64,000 bases of DNA from CALAED01 sp035765195 (GCA_035765195.1 DASTYC010000006.1:275804-339803), one strand, 5' to 3'. Shown: positions 36,314-44,410, counted from the first letter of the stretch. Notes: generated by a model from the sequence alone, not told the origin. Made by a program: numbers and translations.

Positions 36314-36347
36314 CTCAGTAGTTCATTTTCACGCACCAACTACTGAG
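36314..36347. promoter_or_regulatory. Perfect inverted repeat before the ImmA/IrrE operon (candidate operator)
   Basis: CTCAGTAGTT (36314-36323) and AACTACTGAG (36338-36347) flank 14 bp. The repeat ends 19 bp before the start of the 36,367 gene. XRE-type regulators bind such palindromes, and the second gene of the operon carries an XRE domain, so autoregulation is likely. Confidence 0.6.
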
Positions 36348-36366
36348 ATCGGCTACCATCTTCGAC

Positions 36367-37179
36367 ATGGCAGAGAAGGATGACGCCCTGGGAGCCCTTG
36401 ACGCCGCCGGCGTACTCGGGGGGATGCGGTGGGCTTGGGAGACTACACGGCGGCAGACACTCCAGGCCTATGACCCGGAAACGGGTCATGATCAAGGCTG
36501 GGTCGGATACAACACCTTCAAGGTGCTCACCGATCGACTCGATCGCGTCTTTTCCTGTAATCGGTTCGCTCTTAGGCCCGGTGATGATCCGGCCTCGGGA
36601 GAAGACTTCCTAGCGGCAGGGCTTGGGCCGCAAGAGTTTGAGTCCATGCCGCGTCTGCCAGCAGATCTGGTGGTGTATGACGATCTCAACCAGTCACCGG
36701 GGTGGCGCCACTCAGAGTGGCGGATACTTCTGCAGTCTTACTCTGGCCACCATATCGATCACATCCCATGGCGACAGAAGAGCAAGACGAAGCAGCGTAT
36801 TGCCATGCAGCCCAATCCTGATCAACTTATGATCTCAGCGCCGGAGCTGATGGCGTTTGATGCGCTCTTCGATGCCGAGGAGCCTCGACAGGAAGGAGGA
36901 GAGCCCGTGGTTACCCTCGTCGGCGCTTACGCGCTCGACGCGGCCACCGCCGAATCTACTTTCTACCTAGGGCGTCCCCGGCTCGTCAAAGGACGCCGCG
37001 AGGCCGCTTGGTTCTGGCGTGAGTTGTTGCTTCGCCACGACGGCGACGGTCCAGATCTTGTCCGGCTTGCTCCCCTATCGCCGCCTTCGCCTGCTGGCCC
37101 CACCCGCGGACTGGTTGAGGACGCACCTGTGCATATCAAGCGAACTCCGCAGGCCCGACCTCCTGAGACCGAGAGGTGA
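36367..37179 (+). CDS. Unknown protein paired with an XRE-ImmA/IrrE protein
   Basis: A 270-residue soluble protein. The N-terminal part has conserved-looking aromatic and acidic residues (MRWAWETTRRQTLQAYDPET, DQGWVGYNTFKVLTDRLDRVFSCNRF), and a middle part reads SEWRILLQSYSGHHIDHIPW. No family is recognised. Its last codons overlap the next start by GTGA, so both products are made together. The layout resembles a toxin-antitoxin or signal-sensor pair, with this protein as the possible effector. Confidence 0.65.
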   Translation: MAEKDDALGALDAAGVLGGMRWAWETTRRQTLQAYDPETGHDQGWVGYNTFKVLTDRLDRVFSCNRFALRPGDDPASGEDFLAAGLGPQEFESMPRLPADLVVYDDLNQSPGWRHSEWRILLQSYSGHHIDHIPWRQKSKTKQRIAMQPNPDQLMISAPELMAFDALFDAEEPRQEGGEPVVTLVGAYALDAATAESTFYLGRPRLVKGRREAAWFWRELLLRHDGDGPDLVRLAPLSPPSPAGPTRGLVEDAPVHIKRTPQARPPETER

Positions 37180-38405
37180 ACATATCGCCCGGCGTCACGG
37201 TCCGGGAGGCTGCGCGCTTTTTTGCAGGTAGCAGGCTGACGCTAGCGCGTCAGCTTGCTGGCCTGCGAAAAGTCGAGCTGGCTGCTCGTATCGAAAAGAC
37301 GCCGACTGCAGTCGCCGCCTATGAATCGGGCCGCACGAGGCCATCACCTACTACAGTGGCAAAGTTGTGCATGGCCCTTGGAATTGAGCCATCCTTTCTG
37401 CTACCAAATTCAGGCACTGTCCACTCTGCCGAAATATCTCCCCATTTTCGCTCGTTGCGCGTTACTACGCAGCTTGTTCGTGATCAAGCCCAAGCTTATG
37501 GGCGAGTTGTTTATGAGATTATGGAAGTGCTTGAAAGGCATGTTGTGCTTCCAGAACGCGATGTTCCCTCCCATCCAGTCACGTCAGAACGGTCTGCGGG
37601 GCCCATTCAGGCCGCTCGATTGCTGCGGGAGGACTGGGGATTGGGGAGCGGTCCAATTAGCCATCTCCTTCGAGCGTCTGAGTTGCACGGCGTTGTTATT
37701 GTATTCAGCCCCCCTCAGACTGCTACAGTGGACGCATATTCATTCGAAACCATATCCAGACCGATCGTCATTCTTAATCCCCTCAAGGATGATTACTACA
37801 GGCAGCGATTCGACCTGGCACACGAACTCGGTCATCTAGTGATGCATGCTGACGTCGAGCCTGGCAATAGGGCCGTCGAGGAGCAGGCTCACCGCTTCGC
37901 TGCAGAGCTATTGATGCCAGCTGATGAACTGGCGAAACAGCTGCCGCATCGCGCAAACTGGCCACTCCTACAGGAGTTGAAAGAATACTGGGGTGTGAGC
38001 CTCCAAGCGCTTCTATATCGTGGCCGGGAGCTCGGCGTGATGAGCGGTGTGACCTATCGCAACGCAATGGCCAGCATGTCCAAGGAGGGCTGGAGAAGAC
38101 AAGAACCTGGTGCCCGCCCAGAGGTGGAGCAGCCCTCACTTCTTCCCCGGGCACTCAGTGTCCTAGATGAAGTCGGTGTCGACGCTAATTCATTGGCTGG
38201 CGAGGTCAGGGTCCCCAGTAAACTGTTCGAGATAGTAACCGCCCGCGTGCCTGGGATGAGTGTTGAGGGCGGTGCATCGGATAAACGCAAACACTCAAAG
38301 GATGGATCTCTAAATGTTTCACAGGGGGAGGTAGTATCACTCTTTGAGCCGGAGCGCGAGGAGCCTGAGGGACGAAATCCTTTTCCAGGAGTCAGCTTAG
38401 TTTGA
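37176..38405 (+). CDS. XRE-ImmA/IrrE family metallopeptidase-regulator
   Basis: A 409-residue protein. N-terminal XRE HTH (about 15-75: LTLARQLAGLRKVELAARIEKTPTAVAAYESGRTRPSPTTVAKLCMALGIEPSF) followed by an ImmA/IrrE zinc-protease domain with HELGH (DLAHELGHLVMHADVEPG) and EEQAHRFAAELLMPADEL. The last 100 residues are of low complexity. ImmA-type proteases cut repressors of mobile elements or of the partner gene. The GTG start (37176) overlaps the previous stop. G+C is clearly lower than in the core genome. Confidence 0.88.
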   Translation: MNISPGVTVREAARFFAGSRLTLARQLAGLRKVELAARIEKTPTAVAAYESGRTRPSPTTVAKLCMALGIEPSFLLPNSGTVHSAEISPHFRSLRVTTQLVRDQAQAYGRVVYEIMEVLERHVVLPERDVPSHPVTSERSAGPIQAARLLREDWGLGSGPISHLLRASELHGVVIVFSPPQTATVDAYSFETISRPIVILNPLKDDYYRQRFDLAHELGHLVMHADVEPGNRAVEEQAHRFAAELLMPADELAKQLPHRANWPLLQELKEYWGVSLQALLYRGRELGVMSGVTYRNAMASMSKEGWRRQEPGARPEVEQPSLLPRALSVLDEVGVDANSLAGEVRVPSKLFEIVTARVPGMSVEGGASDKRKHSKDGSLNVSQGEVVSLFEPEREEPEGRNPFPGVSLV

Positions 38406-38450
38406 GAATTCTATCCAAATTGTGGATAGCCTCATGCTGTCTCTAATAGG

Positions 38451-39590
38451 TCAAGTGAGTACGAATTTATCGACAAGTGGCTTAAGCTCTTCGTCGAGCT
38501 CAACGTTTACCCAGCCGCGGAGCGCCAGAACAATTAGAGCTTGAATGATTGATTCGCGACTCAACGGCGGTTTGCGGCGAACCTTCCACTTCTCAACCGC
38601 CTCAACAACTTCAAGGGTGGAAGGCTTGCGCGCATATCGTTGTTGTAGACTCATAGCCGCAAAATGGACAGACGCAGCTACTTCGGCGGTCTGCGTATTC
38701 ATCCGTGACATAAGGTCAACCGTTCGTTCGACTGCCGGCCGCCACTCTTCCATTCGCTCACGAAGATGCGCAACAGCATCCCTGTAGGTAGGGCCAACTC
38801 GAACCTCGAACATGTTTCCACGCTGGCGTTCAATAGCGAGACCATTGTTCTGCAGGCGCGCAACCATCCGCTTAACATCAGCTGCATAAGGCCCGTAGCT
38901 GGCAGCCTCGTACTCAAGACCAGTTGGCACGCCCGCCTGTGTAGCGAAATAGACTAGCTTCTGGAACATGACTCGACCCACCGGCCAATGATGCGGTTGA
39001 CGTTCGAGTCGGTCCAAAATCGCAATCACAGTTACCCACTCGGGCTCAACGAAGCGTCTGCGGATTGGCAGGGGAGGTCCATCCGACTCGTCCAACGCGA
39101 GTTGCACCGGCTCAAGCGACTTATCATGGGGGGCGTAGAGTTCCACAGGAATGCCCAGTTGTGCAAGGTGACGGTACAGCGTTGGTCCGACAACTTCCCA
39201 TTCAAGCTGGCCATGACCACAACCTAGTGGAGGAACAGCGATCGATGTAATTCCCCACTCCTTGTAGTGAGATTTAAGATAATTGAGCCCCGCGACAATG
39301 TCTTCAAGTCGACTCACTGCACGCCAATGGTACTTAGTGGGAAAGTTAACGATCAGATGATCATCTGCTTTATATGCATAGGGTCGTCCTAGCTGCACTT
39401 CTCCACGGTCACAGCGACGGACGTAATCCTCGTACATCTCAGGATAGCGACGCTTAAAGGCGAGCGCGATGCCCTTGCCCATAACCCCGACGCAGTTGAC
39501 TGTGTTGACTAGCGTCTGCAGCTTCGAGGTCAGCAAATCGCCTGATGTTATTCTGATGAGAGTGGCATCAGGTGAAAAAGACACGCCCAT
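38451..39590 (-). CDS. darG: DarG-type macrodomain antitoxin
   Basis: A 379-residue protein. The N-terminal macrodomain (about 1-160) shows TLVNTVNCVGVMGKGIALAF and VPPLGCGHGQLEW, the ADP-ribose site. The C-terminal part (GRVMFQKLVYFATQAGVPTG, SYGPYAADVKRMVARLQNNG) is the DarT-neutralising domain found in DarG. The protein removes ADP-ribose from thymidine in DNA and binds the toxin. It overlaps darT by 23 bp and converges with the ImmA/IrrE gene. Confidence 0.88.
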   Translation of the reverse strand: MGVSFSPDATLIRITSGDLLTSKLQTLVNTVNCVGVMGKGIALAFKRRYPEMYEDYVRRCDRGEVQLGRPYAYKADDHLIVNFPTKYHWRAVSRLEDIVAGLNYLKSHYKEWGITSIAVPPLGCGHGQLEWEVVGPTLYRHLAQLGIPVELYAPHDKSLEPVQLALDESDGPPLPIRRRFVEPEWVTVIAILDRLERQPHHWPVGRVMFQKLVYFATQAGVPTGLEYEAASYGPYAADVKRMVARLQNNGLAIERQRGNMFEVRVGPTYRDAVAHLRERMEEWRPAVERTVDLMSRMNTQTAEVAASVHFAAMSLQQRYARKPSTLEVVEAVEKWKVRRKPPLSRESIIQALIVLALRGWVNVELDEELKPLVDKFVLT

Positions 39591-40158
39591 TCACCACCAC
39601 TTCGATTTCTGGGAACGAATTGCGGCAAGTGCGCTGCGCGCCAGCACTGCAAACGTAACAGCCATTGAGGAAATCAGATGGGATCCTGTCGGGGATAAGA
39701 AGCTCAGCACATCTCTGCCGCTTCCTCTCAAGATGCTCCCAGGTGTCGACATGCGTCCAATAATCGGCGAAAACACGCTGTTCATCCAGTAGTGCCAAGC
39801 CCTCTGGCGACTGATCGAAGCGCGTACCACTCGAAGCAGCGTTTCCGTCCGCGATCACTGCGCCTTGTATATCAAGCACGCTGGGGACAACGCGGACGAC
39901 AGCGAGTTCCGCTCGTCGGCTGAGACGTTTGTACATCATCGGGTTGCGTGCGTCGAAGTAGACGTTCACGTACTCGTGCAACATCCGCCCGTTAGGTACA
40001 CGCTTGCCCCGGCGCCGATCTTGGACGTCTTCGTCCGCGACGGATTCATGGCTCACAGTCTCTGCGCGTCGGTGGCTCAAGATGCCTCGCTTCATGATCG
40101 ACTGCAAATTGGCAACCGGGGTGATGTAGTGCAGCTCAGTTACCCGGCTGCGCTTCAC
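39568..40158 (-). CDS. darT: DarT-type ssDNA thymidine ADP-ribosyltransferase toxin
   Basis: A 196-residue ART-fold protein. The DarT/DUF4433 pattern is visible: LHYITPVANLQSIMKRGILS, then YVNVYFDARNPMMYKR, and the catalytic Glu region CAELLIPDRIP. It adds ADP-ribose from NAD+ to thymidines in single-stranded DNA and is toxic without DarG. DarTG pairs protect against phage. The GTG start (40156-40158) follows AGGAGGACCTAA. Together with darG it is an intact defence module in the element. Confidence 0.88.
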   Translation of the reverse strand: MKRSRVTELHYITPVANLQSIMKRGILSHRRAETVSHESVADEDVQDRRRGKRVPNGRMLHEYVNVYFDARNPMMYKRLSRRAELAVVRVVPSVLDIQGAVIADGNAASSGTRFDQSPEGLALLDEQRVFADYWTHVDTWEHLERKRQRCAELLIPDRIPSDFLNGCYVCSAGAQRTCRNSFPEIEVVVNGRVFFT

Positions 40159-40600
40159 TTAGGTCCTCCTGCCATCCTGCACTCTGTGTACGACATTGTC
40201 GCAGCTCGGGGGTTGGGTCTCTGCAGTGCGACCACGATGGGACTGAATCCAGGCGATCGACGTGCTCTACCGGCAAGACCCCTGACGGGCGCTGAGCGTA
40301 AGGTACCCCCCTTGCTTTCCCTGCCGGGATCAGTCCGCCCCGTACAGCCCATACGACTCGGGAGGGGGTGAAGCCGGCCCCCCACCATGGAAGCCGACCC
40401 AGGCCAGCCGCCGCCGGGTAGCCCATGGCGTCGACTCAACACCGTCCCACACCCCGGACACGTCGCAGACCTCGTCGCGGTGTGGGTGATCTTGGCAGAC
40501 CTCGATTTACAAGGAGCGCTCTTGCTATTGATCACGCGACGCGGACCGCAGCCAGGCCGTGAGCAGCCCGATCAGGTGGGAATTAGCTCACTGTTCTCGA
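40159..40600. other. 442-bp spacer upstream of darT
   Basis: It must hold the darTG promoter. No gene is convincing on either strand; frames of 80-126 codons here lack codon bias. A short palindrome (CGACA-T-TGTCG, 40193-40203) lies 35 bp upstream of the darT start. Confidence 0.5.
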
Positions 40601-41875
40601 CTAAACGAAGCCGAGAAGACTTTTGAGAGCCTTCCAATCGGCTTCCAAATCTTCTACGGACTCTGCCACCTCTGGGATCTCGCCGAGCCGTGATCGTGTG
40701 GCCGGAAAATCCATGCAATGCAGGACCTGATCGAAAATCACGGTCGCATGAATTCTATTAAGATCGATCAATCTCCGATGGACGGCTTGGGCGACCTCGG
40801 CTTCTTTATTCATGACCAGTATGGCTACTATGAATGCACGGAGCATGGAAACACGAGCCACTGCCTGAGCAAAAGAATCAGAAAGCGAGAACAAAGAAGG
40901 TATATCGTCGATCCCGAGGCGGTTCGATGCCACTCGATCCAGAAATTGGATCAGTCGTAGATGGTGCAACGCTAGGACGGCCCCCGAGGCAACATCCAAG
41001 ATATTGAGCCCATGTCTGACTAGAACCTTCGAACCGGCGATGACGGCGAATGCGTCGCACACGCACTCCTCGAGCAGTTCAGAGTTACTACTCAATATTT
41101 CCGCCATGCGCTCGCGCGTACCAAGCAACGACGCGGTCTCCCCGGGTTTGCGGACCTTGGAGGGAATATCCATGTCCGAGACGCCTCGGCGCTGCAGGGC
41201 GCTGCGGATGCTGTCGGCGTACTCCTGATCGAATACGGACACTATTTGGTCCGGATCGCTAACATTAGGAAAATCGGCATGGTGAAAGGGCGCTTTGTGG
41301 ACCGAAGACATGAGGTCCGCATACCAGGAGACTCTTTCGTTCGGCCCGCCCTTGTTCTGTGAAAGATGGCTATGAACGAGTTCATGTCCCAGGATGAACG
41401 TCTCCTGCGCCGCCACGAGCCGACTACATCCGACCAGAGCGGCAGAGTCCAGGGATGGCGCCCAGGAGTCTGCCGACTGGGCCTTGGCCAGCAGACCGAA
41501 GAGGGCGGCGGACCGAAACTTGCCAGCGACGAAAGAGCGCTGCGCGAATAGCCTGTAGACATACTGGTCGACGGCCTGGACTGGTGCGTCTTCGAGTGCA
41601 AGCCGAGTAAGGCGGTTGCATATCTGACCAAGGTGCTGGTCATAAACCAGCGTCTCGGAATTATCGCTGCGAAACACCGTTGGCCGTGCTACCAGAGAGT
41701 GAACCACTTCGAGGACTGGTTGAGGCATAGGACTCGGCGCGAATGACTCGCCCAGCCGAAACCAGAGCCGCTCTACCGCAGACGAATAGAAGGCGCTCAG
41801 CTCTGGTGAGACTCGCTTTCGGCAGTCCGTTCCATAGGCCGCGCTGATAAGCCACTCATTCGTCGGATTTTCCAT
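40601..41875 (-). CDS. Predicted zinc metallopeptidase (HExxH), element cargo
   Basis: A 424-residue helical protein. HELVH in FILGHELVHSHLSQNKGG and a downstream Glu in LLEECVCDAFAVIAG form a gluzincin-like zinc site. The remaining sequence resembles no family I know. It starts within the end of the preceding small gene (20-bp overlap), so the two are translated together. G+C is lower than in the core. A role in defence or toxin activation is inferred from the neighbourhood with darTG and ImmA. Confidence 0.7.
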   Translation of the reverse strand: MENPTNEWLISAAYGTDCRKRVSPELSAFYSSAVERLWFRLGESFAPSPMPQPVLEVVHSLVARPTVFRSDNSETLVYDQHLGQICNRLTRLALEDAPVQAVDQYVYRLFAQRSFVAGKFRSAALFGLLAKAQSADSWAPSLDSAALVGCSRLVAAQETFILGHELVHSHLSQNKGGPNERVSWYADLMSSVHKAPFHHADFPNVSDPDQIVSVFDQEYADSIRSALQRRGVSDMDIPSKVRKPGETASLLGTRERMAEILSSNSELLEECVCDAFAVIAGSKVLVRHGLNILDVASGAVLALHHLRLIQFLDRVASNRLGIDDIPSLFSLSDSFAQAVARVSMLRAFIVAILVMNKEAEVAQAVHRRLIDLNRIHATVIFDQVLHCMDFPATRSRLGEIPEVAESVEDLEADWKALKSLLGFV

Positions 41876-42179
41876 TCTCCGCCTCGATCGCCTGCTGAAT
41901 CTGTTTCAGAACGGAGACGGCCTCTTCGGAGGTGTAGCCGGACAGTTCGATACCGTCCATAACGACCTTGAAGCCCTTTCGGGCCGCTATCCGGCTCTGC
42001 GCCCAGGTGCGAAAGAACGGAAATGTGGCAGTGCTCAACAGCAGAGCTACCTGAGCAACGGTCTCACCGTCGAACGGGTGGGCCGTGCCTGCGGGAGTGG
42101 CGCCGTCGACGGCCTCGAGGAGGTCATCGAGGTCGGCAGCCTCCTCCATGCGTACCTGAACCAGCATCGGCATGGACAT
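41856..42179 (-). CDS. Small EACC1-like protein coupled to the metallopeptidase
   Basis: A 107-residue protein: a short strand region (MLVQVRMEEAADLDDLLEAV), a hydrophobic helix (VAQVALLLSTATFPFFRTWAQSR), then a strand KGFKVVMDGIELSGYTSEEAV and a C-terminal helix. This resembles effector-associated constant component 1 (EACC1) of actinobacterial conflict systems, which sits beside proteases or NTPases. The match is by eye and modest. The gene overlaps the metallopeptidase start by 20 bp. Confidence 0.55.
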   Translation of the reverse strand: MSMPMLVQVRMEEAADLDDLLEAVDGATPAGTAHPFDGETVAQVALLLSTATFPFFRTWAQSRIAARKGFKVVMDGIELSGYTSEEAVSVLKQIQQAIEAENGKSDE

Positions 42180-42189
42180 GACTCGATTT

Positions 42190-42414
42190 TCTCATGCGCT
42201 CGCCAGGAGCTGGTGCCCAAGCACCCGGCGCTGGTGGGTGTTGGTGCATTTGCGTCGCAACAAGACCCTTCGCCGGCCATCGCGACCGCGTACTCGGCGC
42301 GCAGTCCGACGCCGCTCGGCCAACTCACGCAACAACGCCGTCCCCGCGTGCGACACCACAACCCGACCCGTCCGTACTCACCACCGGCCATGGACGCTTC
42401 GAAGTAGCCTTCAT
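42190..42414 (-). pseudogene. Frameshifted transposase N-terminus (IS1380-like), relic
   Basis: On the minus strand an ATG at 42412-42414 begins MKATSKRPWPVVSTDGSG. One frame on, the sequence continues VVSHAGTALLRELAER, and in the next frame GLRAEYAVAMAG. The order of these pieces resembles the start of IS1380-family transposases. The rest of the gene is missing. It lies just upstream of the EACC1-like gene, so an insertion event may have brought in or trimmed the neighbouring module. Confidence 0.4.
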
Positions 42415-42637
42415 CCGGAAAGTGCCTCTCTCTCGCGCGGATCTGAACCATCAGCAAGTCCAGAACCCCAGCGAGACAGGCACTTCTGCTCTAAGGCGTC
42501 ACAATACGCCAACGATCATGAATGACCAGGGGCTAGGTACAAGGAGAAACGCCCAGGATCGAGAAAGCGACCCACGAACTCTTGGTCCCCTGCTCACAGG
42601 GCCACGGGCTAAGACTCGAGCGACAAGGAAGACGTCC

Positions 42638-42690
42638 GTCGTACTGCTGATAGCCGGAGGTCGCAGGTTCAAATCCTGCTGCCGCTACCA
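42638..42690 (+). pseudogene. tRNA 3'-end fragment (fMet-like T-arm and CCA)
   Basis: The 3' part shows a T-arm GCAGG-TTCAAAT-CCTGC, an acceptor strand ending in GCCGCT, and ACCA. The 5' half of the tRNA is absent. The T-arm and CCA end resemble a Streptomyces initiator tRNA. A tRNA 3' end without its 5' partner is typical of an attachment site or tRNA-targeting element that was carried in. It lies inside the element, 1.2 kb left of attR. Confidence 0.6.
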
Positions 42691-42694
42691 CGTC

Positions 42695-42726
42695 AGAGGC
42701 CCCTTCCGATCTTGGAAGGGGCCTCT
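42695..42726. terminator. Perfect 13-bp hairpin after the tRNA fragment
   Basis: AGAGGCCCCTTCC (42695-42707) and its complement (42714-42726) flank a 6-nt loop GATCTT. There is no U-tract. It lies 4 bp after the tRNA-like CCA, as the terminator of a complete tRNA gene would, and ends 25 bp before the stop of the DUF2637 gene on the other strand. Confidence 0.7.
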
Positions 42727-42750
42727 CGTATGTCGGTGCTAACGAATCGC

Positions 42751-43377
42751 TTATGTTCGGCTGGCGTCCGGTCGCGCCAGACTGGCGAGGATGCGTCGTA
42801 CCTTGCGGCGGTCGATGCTGTGCTTCTCGGCGAGGAACCGTTGCGAGAGCGGCTTACCAGGGCCGTCGAGGCTTGCGAGGTAGTCGGAAAGGACCGCTTG
42901 TTCCGCGGTCTGCTCCACCTCGGTACGATCTGGGCTCGGCTGCTCCATGCTGGTGCGAACGGTCTTTGGGTGCAGTGTCTTTGCTGGTGACTCGGACGCT
43001 GCTTTGCGAGTCAATGTCATCAAGAGTTCGAACGCGCCGACGAGCGCGAGCGCCGGCCAGGCGCTCACTACGGCGCCGATCGGGCCGTGGGACATGCCGT
43101 GCGCCAGGTTGGCGCCGATCGTCGCGGCGATGCCCACACCGAGGCTCCACTTGGCCAGCGCCGGTACGGGTTGTGTGCGACGGCTAGCGTCGAGGATGGC
43201 CATCGAGGCCGCCCAAATGAGTCCATCGACCGTGAACGGCACCAGGCGGGCAGTGGCACCAGATTCGCCGTGCGAGCGCACCAATTCGTGCGCATGCCGG
43301 TACGAGATGATCGCCGCGATCACGGCAACCGTGAGCACGGCGAGAGTGGTTGTGATCCGGATAAACCGATCAGCCAT
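42751..43377 (-). CDS. DUF2637 membrane protein
   Basis: A 208-residue protein with four hydrophobic helices in the first 130 residues (TTTLAVLTVAVIAAIISYRH, PFTVDGLIWAASMAIL, WSLGVGIAATIGANLAHG, VSAWPALALVGAFELLMTL), then a linker and a C-terminal helix-turn-helix-like end (LSQRFLAEKHSIDRRKVRRIL). This is the DUF2637 layout, widespread in actinomycete mobile elements. The ATG (43375-43377) overlaps the stop of the preceding gene. Confidence 0.82.
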   Translation of the reverse strand: MADRFIRITTTLAVLTVAVIAAIISYRHAHELVRSHGESGATARLVPFTVDGLIWAASMAILDASRRTQPVPALAKWSLGVGIAATIGANLAHGMSHGPIGAVVSAWPALALVGAFELLMTLTRKAASESPAKTLHPKTVRTSMEQPSPDRTEVEQTAEQAVLSDYLASLDGPGKPLSQRFLAEKHSIDRRKVRRILASLARPDASRT

Positions 43378-43678
43378 AGATCCGCTGCTCCCGTGCCTGT
43401 TGCCACTGCCGTACGGTCGCTGGGCGGAGTTCGCTGGCGCCACGGAAGCAGGCGGGATAGAGCATGTTCTCCGGCTCGCACGGGTCGGGGTAGGCGAGCG
43501 CAGGGACCTCGACCACGACTCGCCACTCGTCCGGTCCGTGCTGCTCCAGGATCGAGCCGGGCAGCCATGCCCACGTTTCCCTGCTCTGGTGATCAGCTCC
43601 AGGTGGCGGATACCAGACCAGCACGGGACTGTCTTCGAGGAACTGGTCGGCGCTCTCGTTATTGATCTTGTGTGTCAT
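43370..43678 (-). CDS. Small hypothetical protein
   Basis: A 102-residue protein (MTHKINNESADQFLEDSPVL) with WAWLPGSILEQHGPDEWRVVVEVPAL and CEPENMLYPACFRGASELRP. Its stop overlaps the DUF2637 start, so both are one operon. Proteins with this beginning recur beside DUF2637 genes in actinomycete elements, as I recall. No function is known. It is the last gene before attR. Confidence 0.7.
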   Translation of the reverse strand: MTHKINNESADQFLEDSPVLVWYPPPGADHQSRETWAWLPGSILEQHGPDEWRVVVEVPALAYPDPCEPENMLYPACFRGASELRPATVRQWQQAREQRIYG

Positions 43679-43854
43679 GTGTGGCTCCTCTCCCGCCTGA
43701 GGGAGCCACGGGAGCCAATCTTGGGAGCCAACGCACTCAGGTGCGGTCAGACTCCGATCGACTCCGCGCGACTCCCTCAGGCGTCTGTGCTGGTGAGAGG
43801 CACCCTTCTTGGCTTCCTATCTGACCTCGACGTAGATCGATTCGCCTGGTTTGC

Positions 43855-43898
43855 TTCGGGACGAAGAGGTCGTGGGTTCAAATCCCGCCACCCCGACA
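43855..43898. other. attR (44-bp direct repeat, copy 2)
   Basis: It is identical to 25,978-26,021. Outside it, the tRNA 5' half is absent, so this copy is the right end of the element. The bases flanking it differ from attL. Confidence 0.9.
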
Positions 43899-43916
43899 GA
43901 TTTCCGCAGGTGAGAA

Positions 43917-43947
43917 GGGGTTCCGGAGCCATCCGGAGCCCCTTTTT
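43917..43947 (+). terminator. Copy of the tRNA-Pro terminator next to attR
   Basis: It matches the terminator at 26,043 base for base over the stem, loop and T-run. Its position past attR mirrors that after the intact tRNA and ties this DNA to an earlier element or to the original att flank. Confidence 0.8.
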
Positions 43948-43993
43948 CGATCTTGGAAGTCGCGGGGAGCCAATTTGGGAGCCATCGTCACGC

Positions 43994-44342
43994 GTCAGAC
44001 CTCCTCGGTCACCGCTGTGCCGGAGTGTCCGTAAAGATTCGCGATGGTCTCGATGGGCACGCCGCCGTCACTCGAGATCGAGACGAACGAGTGACGAGTT
44101 TCTCGGGGGTCCAGCGCTCCCCGATGCCTGCCTTCTTGGTGATGAGCTTGAACGCCCGCCGTACGTTCGCGGCGTTCCGGTTGGTGAGCAGAACACCAGG
44201 CCGTGGTCTTGTCAGGTCATGCCGGCCTTGAGCTTCTGCTCGGCCTGGTGCGTGTGGTGGTTCCGCGAAGCCTCGGCGGCGCGCTGGGGCAGTTCCAGCG
44301 TGCGCCGTGACTTCTGCCGGTGGGCCGTGCGGACCGCCAGGC
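43994..44342 (-). pseudogene. Decayed integrase remnant next to attR
   Basis: The DNA aligns with the C-terminal third of the intact int (about 26,209-26,600), sharing long stretches such as the one encoding the RELRHSF box, and with several small deletions (including about 7 bp at 44,175) and a missing 3' tip. Frameshifts rule out a working product. The N-terminal two-thirds are gone and unrelated DNA begins at about 44,343. It shows that a related element sat in the same tRNA site before. Confidence 0.85.
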
Positions 44343-44410
44343 TCGTGAGCGCGTTCCGGGCCATCGATGAGCAGCGCATGAGTCGAGCGGCACGTACCTC
44401 TGAAGAGCGG

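Noticed and set aside
40155..40535. Possible 126-codon gene on the minus strand upstream of darT
   Set aside because: CPGCG near the N-terminus looked like a zinc ribbon, but the rest is unstructured and codon bias is absent; the region must hold the darT promoter.
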